Shown here piece by piece: positions 54,415-64,000 of a stretch of 64,000 bases of DNA. A model generated the notes under the pieces. That model was not told the origin of the DNA. It worked only from the letters and a program-made list of their open reading frames with translations, and searched no databases. How positions within the stretch are numbered: position 1 is the first letter of the stretch; each line of letters starts with the position of its first letter. The position numbers and the translations under genes were made by a program. The stretch comes from Allium sativum. Taxonomy: Eukaryota; Streptophyta; Magnoliopsida; Asparagales; Amaryllidaceae. Location of the stretch: NCBI GenBank assembly GCA_030737875.1, contig CM060919.1, positions 809,225,660-809,289,659 on the forward strand, read 5' to 3'.

Positions 54415-56054
54415 ATTTAATAACTATATTTATTCAAACATCACATTATTACAAAAAAAACTCATAAAAAGACTGATAAACATTGCATACAAATGAAAAA
54501 TATATCACCTCAAATAAAATTGCAAAAATATTGCAACTATATGGAAAAATTGCATATATTTTTGAAGTTTTAAGATACGCTGAGACATGTTTGAAATAAA
54601 ATATGAGATTTTTGCAGATATATGAGCATTTATTCACAGTAAGTGCAGACATTTCAGTGACTTCTTTTCATATATATAATTCACTATGAAATAATTGTTG
54701 ATATGTCTACAATTATTCAAAATAATTGCAGATGTTTTAGCAACTTATTTTTTCTTTTCCGTATCAACAATACACTATGTAATTTTGACTAATATATCAA
54801 CACTTTTTTACAATAAGTGCACACACTTCGGTATTTTTTTATTTTTAAAAAAACATTTGTTAATATTTGCAATATTTTGAATTTTTTATAGAGTAACAAA
54901 AAAATCACAAAAAAATATTGTTACAGTAAACCAAAGACTCGCTTTACAATCTAACTTAGGGGAGGTTCAACTTACATTATGTTTCAATTTAAGGATGCCT
55001 CCTTAATTTCCATTATCAAATAAGTCATTTTATTTTTTTATTATTGGTTTTCCCATGACACTTTTTGAATTTTTCTATCATGTACTGCATTTTATGTATG
55101 TTCTTTCACTACAAGAGAAACAGTAAATACCAACGGCTAAGGGCCGTTGGCGGCCGTTGAAAAAGCCGTTGGTCTTGTCGTTGCTATACGAATCAACGGT
55201 TTCCAATGGCTATCAATGGTAGGCAACACATATTTCCAACTTCCTTACATTGCTACGTGGATTTTTTTCTGGCTAAAGAAACGTTGGAAGGTGTAGAAAA
55301 CTGTTGAAATTTGCTGTGGATAGCCGTTGGAAACCATTCAAAATCAATGACCAATAAGTCGTTGCCTGCCGTTGGAAGTCGTTGAAAATCTGGGTAATTT
55401 TTGTTTTTTATAGAACAGAAACTACACACTTCCAGCCACACAAATATATACATTGATCACAATATCTCCATTTTGACCATATGAATCTCAGTCACAATCA
55501 AATATTCACCCAAATACCATAATATACGAAAATCAAACACAAAACACATACCACAAACCAATATTTACATAGAAAACAACCTAATATATACAATCATGTC
55601 TAAACCATGTCATCTCCAACAAAAAACTCCATCGCCATGTCCACAACAATATCAACAACACAACATCCATATACATACAACCATGATCATAAATGTATCA
55701 AGCCTCACCAACCCTCATAGCATATATAACAAAAAACAAACTAACATCAACTCTCTCCGCCAGAAGATGATGGTGGCATATCATACCGAGCAATGAACTC
55801 CGCCACCTAATGGTTAAGCTACTCCATCTGCTCCTCGCGGCGACGATCGCGCTCATGAAGCTCTGCAGTCTCTGCTCGGAGCTGACTGATCTCCTCCTTA
55901 TCCTAAGCCTTTGATAGGTCTGCTGAGATGTTTGAACCTGTATATAATTTTAAATTTTCAGAATAGAAGGAGTTATAATCAGATTGATATACCATTAATG
56001 CTAGTCTAAAATTAAAATAAAATACAGCATATACTTCGCAATTGTTTGTTTAAA
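54415..56054 (+). repeat. Direct duplication D, copy 1 (flank plus CACTA left end)
   Basis: This 1.64-kb segment recurs at 56,215-57,818. It consists of about 690 bp of AT-rich sequence, then a CACTA left terminus at 55,107 and about 950 bp of CACTA interior, stopping abruptly at 56,054. The two copies show many small differences, so the duplication is not very recent. Confidence 0.9.
55107..56054 (+). mobile_element. CACTA element left end, truncated copy
   Basis: Starts CACTACAAGAGAAACAG with dense GCCGTTGG/CCAACGG subterminal repeats. Around 55,780-55,935 it includes the minus-strand last exon of the Ptta-like gene (frame broken here). No right terminus; it ends inside the interior where duplication D stops. 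Confidence 0.85.
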
Positions 56055-56214
56055 GTTTGGGCATTGTTATTGGCACTCCAAATATTGTTATGGGGGGACC
56101 AATATGTTTTTCTTTCAAATTTGTTAAGGGGAGTACCAATGAGGAAAGTAGCCCCTTAACAAATAAAAGTAATTTTACCATATTACCTATTTAGCCCTTT
56201 AATAAATAATGGTA
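56055..56214. other. Spacer between the two D copies
   Basis: 160 bp not shared by the D copies. It contains ATTGTTATTGGCACTCC and GGGGAGTACCAATGA-like inverted words (about 56,065 and 56,130), which suggest a MITE fragment or deletion filler. No ORF. Confidence 0.45.
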
Positions 56215-57818
56215 ATTTAATAACTATATTTATTCAAACATCACATTATTACAAAAAAAATCATAAAAAGACTGATAAATATTGCATACAAATGAAAAAT
56301 ATACCACTTCCAATAAAATTGCAGAAATATTGCAATTATATAGAAAAATTGCAGATATTTTTGAAGTTTTAAGATACGCTGGGACATGTTTGAAATACAC
56401 TATGAGATTTTTGCAGATATATGAGCATTTATTCACAGTAAGTGCCGACATTTCAACGACTTCTTTTCATTTATATAATGCACTATGAAATAATTGCTGA
56501 TATGTCTGCAATTATTCAAAATAGTTGTAGATATTTTAGCAACTTATTTTCCCTTTTTCCGTATCTACAATACACTATGCAATTCTGACTAAAATATCAG
56601 CACCTTTTTACAATAAGTGCACACATTTCGGTATTTTTTTATTTTCAATATTTTGAACATTTTTATAGAGTAACAAAAAAATCACAAAAAAATATTGTTA
56701 CAGTAAACCAAAGACTCGCTTTACAATCAAACTTAGGGGAGGATCAGCTTTACATTATGTTTCATTTTAAGGATGCCTCCTTAATTTCCATTATCAAATA
56801 AGTCATTTTATTTTTTTATTATTGGCTTTCCCATGACGCTTTTAAATAATTTCTATCATGTACTGCATTTTAAGTATGTTCTTTCACTACAAGAGAAACA
56901 GTAAATACCAACAGTTAGGGGCCGTTGGAAAAGCCGTTGGTCTTGCCGTTGCTATACGGATCAACGGTTTCCAACGACTACCAATGGTAGGCAACACATA
57001 TTTCCAACGGCTTCCAACTACCTTACATTGCCACGTGGATTTTTTTCTAGCCAAAAAAAAGTTGAAAACCGTTAAAATTTGTCGTGGATAGCCGTTGGAA
57101 ACCGTTGAAAATCAACGACCAATAAGCCGTTGCCTGCCGTTGGAAGTCGTCGAAAATCTAGGTAATTTTTTTATAGAACAGAAACTGCACACTTCTAGTC
57201 ACACAAATATATACATCGATCACAACAGCTCCATTTTGAGTATATAAATCTTAGTCACAATAAAATATTCAACGAAATACCATAATATATGAAAATCAAA
57301 CACAAAACATGTACCACAAACCAGTATTTGCATATAAAACAACCCAATATATACAATCATGTTCAAACCATGTCATCACCAACAAAAACCTCCATCACCA
57401 TGTCCACAACATCATCAACAACACAACATCCATATATATACAACCATGATCATAAATGTATCAAGCCTCACCAACCCTCATAGCATATATAACAAAAAAC
57501 AAACCAACCTCAGCTCTCTCTACCAGAAGATGATGGTGGTGTACCGTACCGAGCAACGAACTCCGCCATCTGACGGTTAAGCTGTTCCATCTGCTCCTCG
57601 CGGCGACAATTGCGCTCTTGAAGCTCTGCAATCTCTGCTCGGAGCTGACTGATCTCCTCCTTATCCTGAGCCCTCTGGTAGGTCTGCTGAGATGTCTGAA
57701 CCAATATATAATTTTAGATTTTCAGAATAGAAGGAGTTATAATCAGATCGATATACCATTAATACTAGTCTCAAATTAAAATAAAATACAACATATACTT
57801 CGCAATTGTTTGTCTAAG
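56215..57818 (+). repeat. Direct duplication D, copy 2
   Basis: Second copy of the 1.6-kb segment. Here the CACTA part continues into the rest of the element, so this copy, or its source, is the complete version. Confidence 0.9.
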
Positions 57819-60148
57819 GTTTTAATAATAGCAATTGGAGTAAATTTCAGTTTTTATTATCAATTTTAGTTTTGATACCTCTAGATTGCCAAAATAATAT
57901 CGTCAACTCTGGGTATGTGGATCCATGACAACTTCAACTATCATATCTTCATCCTCCTTAGTCAACTCAGTCCTCCCACTGGAATCCAGAATCAGTGTCC
58001 TCTGTTCCTGAAATTTGTCCTGTTAAATAAAAACAATTGAATTTAGATTACACTATAATTAAATTATAACTAATTTAAATTAACTATGCTATACTTACAT
58101 ATGCCTTACGCGCCTTGGCATCGTGGTCCCAAGAGTAGGAAACTGAGCATGTGTCGTCGACCTCAGGCAATGCATGTGTATGCTGAAATACATCCCAGTA
58201 CGACACAGGAACGTAACACCATGTTGTTTCTCTTGAAAAAAGCGTATACATATATATAAATATATATGCGTTTGTGTGTAAATTAAAACTTAATGTTAAA
58301 TCAACGATTAATTTTAACAACTTATAAATTAAAATCTTTAACTATGTAATAAATAAATATGCCAGGTCCTCGCGATGGTGCTGAAACGTCTTAGGCCCAC
58401 CCCGATGCGTAACTGGATTCTTGCTCATGTTTGTCGCATTTCTCACGGACTTGGCCTAAAAAATGTTTTACTCTAAATTATATATTAATTAAATTAAATT
58501 TGTAGTACCTTTACCAGAAACTCGTCATCATTATTCCAATATGTAAGTAACTCATCACACACCTTCTCGCCCATCCAGTCAGGTTTTTTTTCACTTGATT
58601 TTATGATGTTCATCGTCTCTCTATAATTTTTTGCCACTCTAGAGTTCCAGTGGCGCTTGACGAGGTCTAAATCGGTCTTCCTGAGATCCACAGCTCCCTA
58701 TAATTTTTTAAAAATAGCACAAATATGAATTGATAAAATAGGAGCATCATTACTTAATTAATGTAATAAATGATATAGCACACGTACGTAAAAAATCCTG
58801 CCATATCATCTCTATGACCATGTCAGGTAACGACGTCCATGTGGGTCAACAATCAGTCATGCGAGCCTGGTAAGCGCGTCTTGATATTTTCAAGACAGTG
58901 TTGGAAGACTCCAACTCAAAACCCCTGTTTTGTAAAATAAAATAAACATTTCATGGCTACTAGAACAACAATTTACATAATTTATTGTACAAAAATTAAA
59001 TTTATACCCTTTGCTGGCTTTTAGATTAAGCCACACCATAGGACGGGTTAGCTCCTGCGATGGACCACTATCATCACCACCTACAGGATCTTATGACGTC
59101 ATACCTGTTACAGACAACAACATAACATTACATAAAAGCGCTATGTAAAACAAATAGTATGAGAGATAACATAAAGACATAAATAATATGGCAAGACATA
59201 AATAAATAATATGGCATGACATAACATAAAAATATGACATGATATAACATAAAAAATATGTTACTTCTTAATACAAACATAACATAAAATTTCCATTTCC
59301 ACTACATGTTTTAATAATATGTTACTTTCTAATAATATGACATGATATAACATAACATTACATAAAAAAGCTAAATTTTAATTAAACATGAACTTAAATA
59401 TTTCCATTTCCACTATACGTTTTCGACAAATTAAATATCATTTTCAATGAATTGGGGCTCAACCAAATAAACAAATACATAGATTAATTACCACCTATAT
59501 ATACATACAACACTATATATATGCATATATACACATATACAACTTAAACTAATTAAACCTTAGATTAGCAACATAATCAAATAAATCTACAAATACAAAT
59601 TAATTAACAACCACTAATTAGACTAATTAAACCCTAGATTAGCAACTAATTAATCTATAAATAAAAATCCTAGATTTGCAACTTAAATAATTAAACCCTA
59701 CATTAGCAACTAATTAATAGCCCTAAACATACAAACATACAATCTAAATATGCTTAAATTACTAAACCTAGGGTATTAAACAAAATTAGGGTTAATTCAT
59801 ACCTTCGAAATCGGAGAGAATCGGAGATTAGAGAGCATGAGAGAGTGTCTTGAATGGGTTGGAGAGACTCTAGGCGGCTGATGGAGTGGTGTGGTCGATT
59901 TCAGAATTTAAGGGGAAATGGTTTAGAGGAAATCAGTAAATTTTCGTGCAAATGAAGAATGGGGAAGAAGGAAGCAGGTTCGGCAATTTTCTGCTCTACT
60001 GTGTAACGACTTCCAATGGGTTTATAACCAATGGCCTCCAACGGCTTCCAATGGTATATTTTTGTCTCGTAAAAAAATTCCAAAATTTAAGCTGTTGGTC
60101 AACGGCCATTGGAAGCATCGGTTGTTATATTGTGCGATTCTTGTAGTA
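56885..60148 (-). mobile_element. CACTA (En/Spm-type) transposon, 3.26 kb, TSD TTT
   Basis: The left terminus is CACTACAAGAGA. The right terminus reads TTCTTGTAGTA, matching the inverse of the left except for the last base. TTT flanks both ends (56,882-56,884; 60,149-60,151), the 3-bp TSD expected of CACTA elements. Both ends carry CCAACGG/CCATTGG subterminal repeats in both orientations, likely binding sites for the element's TnpA-type protein. Only a Ptta-like gene is present, on the minus strand; there is no TNP2 catalytic transposase, so the copy is non-autonomous. Confidence 0.88.
57507..59030 (-). pseudogene. Ptta/En/Spm-type (Transposase_24-like) gene, multi-exon, decayed
   Basis: Exon-like pieces read right to left: GFELESSNTVLKISRRAYQARM and, after a Trp-to-stop change, PTWTSLPDMVIEMIWQDF (58,930-58,790); LRKTDLDLVKRHWNSRVAKN ... 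PDWMGEKVCDELLTYW (58,691-58,500); AKSVRNATNMSKNPVTHRGG PKTFQHHRED (58,455-58,365), the hallmark block; YVPVSYWDVFQHTHALPEVD (58,210-58,084); a 57,905-58,015 piece; and a final coiled-coil piece EEISQLRAEIAELQERN ... RQMAEFVARYG (57,704-57,510). Splice-like GT/AG edges separate them. The family is found in plant CACTA elements and is thought to be TnpA-like, binding subterminal repeats. At least one nonsense codon; the N-terminus is unclear. Confidence 0.72.
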
Positions 60149-60151
60149 TTT

Positions 60152-60642
60152 TATATTTGTATTTTTTTTTATATTTTTTACATACATCTTTATTTACATT
60201 TATATATGCTTTGATGTTTTTTATTGGATACATACATATGTTTATTTATACGTACATACATATATATATATATATATATCTGTGTGTGTGTGTGTTCAGT
60301 TTGCGGCAAAAATGGTCAGAAACATCCAAATAGGTATGAAAGGATTAATATCCAAATTCAGACAAAAAGTATGTAGTAGAGAAATAAATAAAATAGTAAG
60401 AACAAAGACCCAAGATTCATAGTGATTGGCAATCTTCGGCATACACCAAATATAAAGGAATTATTTTATTTGTATTGTCAAGATATTCAGTTACAAGTTG
60501 TTAAAATGAGAAAATAAAATGATAGAGACTCCCCTTCCAGAATTCCTAAAAAAGAACAATTTCCTCGTGCATAATCTGTGGTGTTCATCCGTGAAGAACT
60601 CAGGGAATCAGTCTGAAGACTTGTAGAAAAAGAACAGGGACC
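60152..60642. other. Intergenic AT-rich stretch with TA/GT microsatellite
   Basis: (TA)n followed by (TG)n at about 60,256-60,296. The rest is unclassified. Its last 60 bp (CTCAGGGAATCAGTCTGAAG to AGGGACC) should be the original left flank of the composite segment and are predicted to recur left of this window, beyond the gypsy 3' LTR. Confidence 0.6.
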
Positions 60643-62287
60643 AAGTCGAACACCTCAAAATTAAAATTGAGCTTTATCCCAGCTTATAGATAGGAGTTTC
60701 GTTATCTATCCCTATAAATCCTTATAACATAGGGATCAACATTAATTCAACATTACCGAATTAAGGGATGCAATCCCTCTGGTAGGTCTCCATTCTTCAT
60801 AAGTCGGATTGCCATGATAATTAGTTGGAAGAGTTGTCTCGATGAAAATCCAAATGAATGAGTTATTTTTGGTTGAAGTTGATGAGTTTATTTACGTCAA
60901 AGAATGTACATCTATATGATGCTCAAATAAAGTCCAAATCCATATTTATGCAAATTATGAATGTCATTTAGCTGAGTCCACATGATTACATCTTCACATC
61001 CTAATTTGTAGTTGAGTTACAAGCCAATCAATCATCTCATTGGCTTTTCTGCCATGATTATCGAGAAGTTTTTTTAGTTGAATCCATTATGTAATTGCTT
61101 TGCAAAAACGCAGGTTAACCCTTATTACTCAAGCATTATTTACGATACAAATGTTTGCTTTATATAATCTAATTTCGTATCCTCTGAGTGTAAGTTTCCA
61201 CGCATATATCCGATAGAATCTCGCAGTTGCTTCAAGCCATTACCTGAGCTTCGCGATCTCAATGCATGGTAATCCAAATCCATAATATTTAGAGCTAATA
61301 TCGTCCGACTCCATGACCTTTTCGGATGGTCATCCATATCTATGACATCTCTAGGTCGTTACTTTTATTTTTGACCACTTATTTAAATCTCCAGTATCTT
61401 CGGATCATTATTCAAATCTATATTCATTGGACGTTAGACTGAATCCTGGTTGTTATTTAAATTTGTAGTCTCTTTGGACCCTTATGCAAATACATAAATG
61501 TCTGTTGTCGGCATTAAATCAAAGTTCATAGTCGGTTCCCTCAATCGATGGCCTCTCCAGGCACTTGCTAAGCCTAATCTAATCGCTCTGAGTGAGGGTT
61601 AATGATGAATAATCTGTCACTCTTCGACGAAGCATATAATACCCTTCTCCGGCACCCATATTCAGAGGCGATGATGCCATATCTAATACATGGTGTTATT
61701 GCAATAGTATCATGACTTAACAAAAGCATGTCGCAATATAGAATTATTTTAGAGCACAATGTTTTAAGCGGAAGAGATATTATACATTCACTTCATCATA
61801 CGACACGATTACATAAGATCCAATAATCTAACCATCACAATATTATACATATGGACATGCAAAAGAGGTAATAAACATAATATAGGTCAATCATTTTGGT
61901 ATGCATCTTTCTAACTTCTAAGGTTAAACTATTAACCATCTACACATGAAATGTTAATTATAGCATCATGAGCAACATCAACCCATTAAGATAGATATTA
62001 GGTTAGTTTTCAAGTCATGGCATAATGGGTTGTATTAACAAGGTTTTGTTTTCAAGTTTCATCAAAAATTATTTCTTCAAGTTACTACCAAATTAAAGTT
62101 CAAAGTAATATTTATGGACAACCTTCAATTATTATCCATGTATTAGTCAAACATGTTTGCAATAGTAATTTCAGCATGATTTTTTTAATCTACAACAAGC
62201 ATCATATTAAAATAAATACACGATGATGAATTTAAACCACACACTTAATTTGGATTATATCCTGGGATATCTTATCCAGTTGCGATT

Positions 62288-62937
62288 CTACAAGAGACAT
62301 AGTGATTTCCAATGGCCAGGGACTATTGGCGACCATTGGAAACCATTGATAAAGAAGTTGATATATGCATCAACGGTTTCCAATGCCTCCAACGGCTTCC
62401 AACTTTATAACCAGTTCACGCGAATTTCATGTTGGACCAGTAAGTCGTTGGAAACCGTAGATGGCCAATGAAAAAAGAAGTTGGAAACCGTTAAATATCG
62501 TTGAAATATATATATAAGGACTCGTAAGCCATTGTTAACCATTGGAAGCCGTTGAAATATGGGATTTTTTTTATAGATTTCAGATTACTCACTTTCAGCC
62601 CCCCACAATCTCATATTCATCAAAACAACCCCAATTCAAGCATACACATCACAGTCACAATCACATATATACCCAAACATAATACTATACTAAATTGGAC
62701 ACAAAAAATGCAAAATACATAACATAAATCAATATTTATAAAATACATCAACCCAACATCATCAACACAACATATATGTACATACATCCCAATATCATCA
62801 ACCCAACGTCAAAATAAACAGTCGTCCAACACCACGTCCAAACCATCATCACCAACATAGCATCAACATATACAAACCATCATAATGTATCAAGCATAAT
62901 CCTCACCCACTCTCAACCCCGACCTTTTCAGTTATGA
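62288..62937 (+). mobile_element. CACTA left end, truncated (composite right copy)
   Basis: Begins CTACAAGAGACATAG, the CACTA terminus minus CA, followed by CCATTGG/CCAACGG subterminal repeats and the same AC-rich interior as at 23,565. No right terminus. Confidence 0.72.
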
Positions 62938-63150
62938 GTCAAGGCATTCCAAAAGGTCTAATAGGGGGATTTGACAAGGAGATCCACTATCTCCTTATTT
63001 ATTTGCAATCGCTATAGAGTACTTCACATACTTAATGAACGAAGCTACGTGCAGTAAACAGTTCTTGCCAGCATCGAAGACTACACCAGCTATCACTCAT
63101 CTTTTCTACGTTGATGATCTAATGGTATTTGAAAAATCTTCAATTTCATG
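62938..63150 (+). pseudogene. LINE RT fragment (composite right copy)
   Basis: Encodes the GI-stop-QGDPLSPYLFAIA block and HLFYVDDLMVF as in fragment A at 24,220. About 20 bp near GLIGG are deleted relative to it and a Met codon is a stop. It is cut off at 63,150. Confidence 0.75.
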
Positions 63151-64000
63151 CACTGCACCATAGATGGCCTATTGCAACGAAAACCCATAGTGTTGCTAGC
63201 TACAATGTTGTCATTGCTATGATGTTTTTTGTCTATTGCAACGCACGCTTCAATGTGTTAGCATAGATACCAGCATGTGTTGCAATAGCCGTGTGAATAA
63301 AATGAGCAATCCGCGTCAACACGATCCAATGGTCCAGATTAGTGATCCATATCAATCTGATTTCCTTCAACACCGCAGCGATCTTTTACCCAAATTTTCA
63401 TTTTCCCACTGAAAAATAATTCTCGTTGTTTTCACTTGAGAAAATTATGACCGACTTTCATTTCCCTAAATTTTCATTTTACCGCTGAAAAGTAATAAAA
63501 TAATTCTCGTTGTTTTCACTTTTCCACTTTCAACCCTAAATCATTCGAACCCTAAACTAAAATCCCAATTCTTGTCGCAGGGAAACCCAATTCTTGTTGC
63601 CCTTCTTCTTCCCTAAATTCTCCTTCCTCTCAAAAAAAACCTCTTCTTCCTTCTCCTATCATTTTAATTCTCACTACAGCAAAATTCGACGAGGCAACCA
63701 CTAATTACGTTGCTCGCTACCAAATAAAGATCCGATTTTGCACGAAATTGCTCCGCTGCTGATCTGCTTTCATTACCCTAAGGTACTGTAAATGAATTTT
63801 TTGATCTCAAATTACCTTTTGTCGATGATCCATAGTGTTGTACTTTGTCAGCATGTACATTCATTTTTTAGGCTAATATGTTTTAGGCTTAACATGAAGG
63901 TATTCCCTAGCCATTTAGGTCTTTTTTTCCTCAAACCTACATCGATAAATATGTTGTTTCACAAAAGTACTTCTTTAGGTTGTGCCTATCATTCCAGCTT
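63151..64000 (+). other. Possible CACTA-like terminus and 5'UTR-like sequence, open at right edge
   Basis: The first bases, CACTGCACCATAGATGGCC, interrupt the LINE fragment. They are followed by TATTGCAACG words in both orientations (63,170, 63,232, 63,279), which resemble the terminus and subterminal repeats of a CACTA-like element of a different family. From about 63,500 come ACCCTAAA, CCCTAAACT, pyrimidine-rich CTTCTTCTTCC and an AAGGTACTG splice-donor-like site at 63,779-63,787, as in a plant first exon without coding. Whether this is element or host 5'UTR cannot be decided here. Confidence 0.35.

Larger units (their letters stand above)
60643..63150 (+). repeat. Composite segment, right copy
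   Basis: Second copy of 21,940-24,452: AAGTCGAACACC start, LTR-like remnant around 61,625-62,285, CACTA left end from 62,288 (first two bases of the terminus lost, plus a shortened subterminal region), and LINE RT from about 62,938. It ends at TTTCATG where another sequence begins. The LINE site here reads FYVDD where the left copy reads FYTDD. Confidence 0.85.

Noticed and set aside
54449..54652. Minus ORF repeated at 56,230-56,451 (MSALTVNKCSYICKNLI...)
   Set aside because: It is repeated only because of duplication D. The composition is Phe/Ile/Tyr-rich as expected from AT-rich DNA, and the two copies show no sign of frame-preserving change.
63673..63690. CACTACAGCAAA as another CACTA terminus
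   Set aside because: It lies inside the 5'UTR-like pyrimidine-rich stretch, with no subterminal repeats and no partner end; the match is short enough for chance.

Overview
The window looks like nuclear DNA of a flowering plant, most likely a eudicot. It is AT-rich and made almost entirely of nested plant transposable elements: Ty3/gypsy and copia LTR retrotransposons, a TRIM, a LARD-like element, LINE fragments, CACTA elements, a Mutator-like element and MITEs. I see no intact host gene, no tRNA or rRNA gene and no CRISPR array.

Left third (1-21,939). This is one large Tekay/Del-like Ty3/gypsy element on the minus strand, entering from beyond the left edge. Its 5' LTR is at 19,736-21,939 and its primer-binding site at 19,718-19,731. 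Its decayed gag-pol fills 1-3,952. Between them the 5' module (end of LTR, PBS, leader ORF, gag, start of protease) is repeated head to tail: eight copies in all, six of them complete units of about 2.26-2.30 kb. All seven junctions show the same rearranged join. Every copy carries an unrecognised leader ORF of about 165 codons upstream of gag; it is intact only in the copy next to the LTR. Protease, integrase zinc finger and integrase catalytic residues are altered, so this copy is dead.

Middle (21,940-37,372). A composite segment (old LTR-like sequence, CACTA left end, LINE RT) is followed by a second LINE fragment, a 0.5-kb TRIM, MITEs in TA-rich DNA, a full-length decayed copia element (28,221-33,989, TSD ATACA) and a 2.5-kb AT-rich Mutator-like element with long nested inverted repeats and a 9-bp TSD (34,157-36,674).

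Right-middle (37,373-53,049). A second full-length decayed copia element (37,378-42,745, TSD CCTAT) is followed by a non-coding LARD-like element (43,823-52,536, minus). One 192-bp LTR of the LARD was later split by a 4.3-kb solo LTR (TSD TTTAT). The LARD is flanked not by a 5-bp TSD but by a direct duplication of about 0.5 kb.

Right end (53,050-64,000). There is an unidentified 246-codon ORF, a 1.6-kb direct duplication carrying a CACTA left end, a CACTA element with a decayed Ptta/En/Spm-type gene (56,885-60,148, TSD TTT), a second copy of the composite segment (60,643-63,150), and a possible new CACTA-like terminus leading into a 5'UTR-like stretch. Order of events can be read from the nesting: composite duplication before gypsy insertion; LARD insertion before the solo-LTR family inserted. 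All element identities are from motif reading; no database search was possible.
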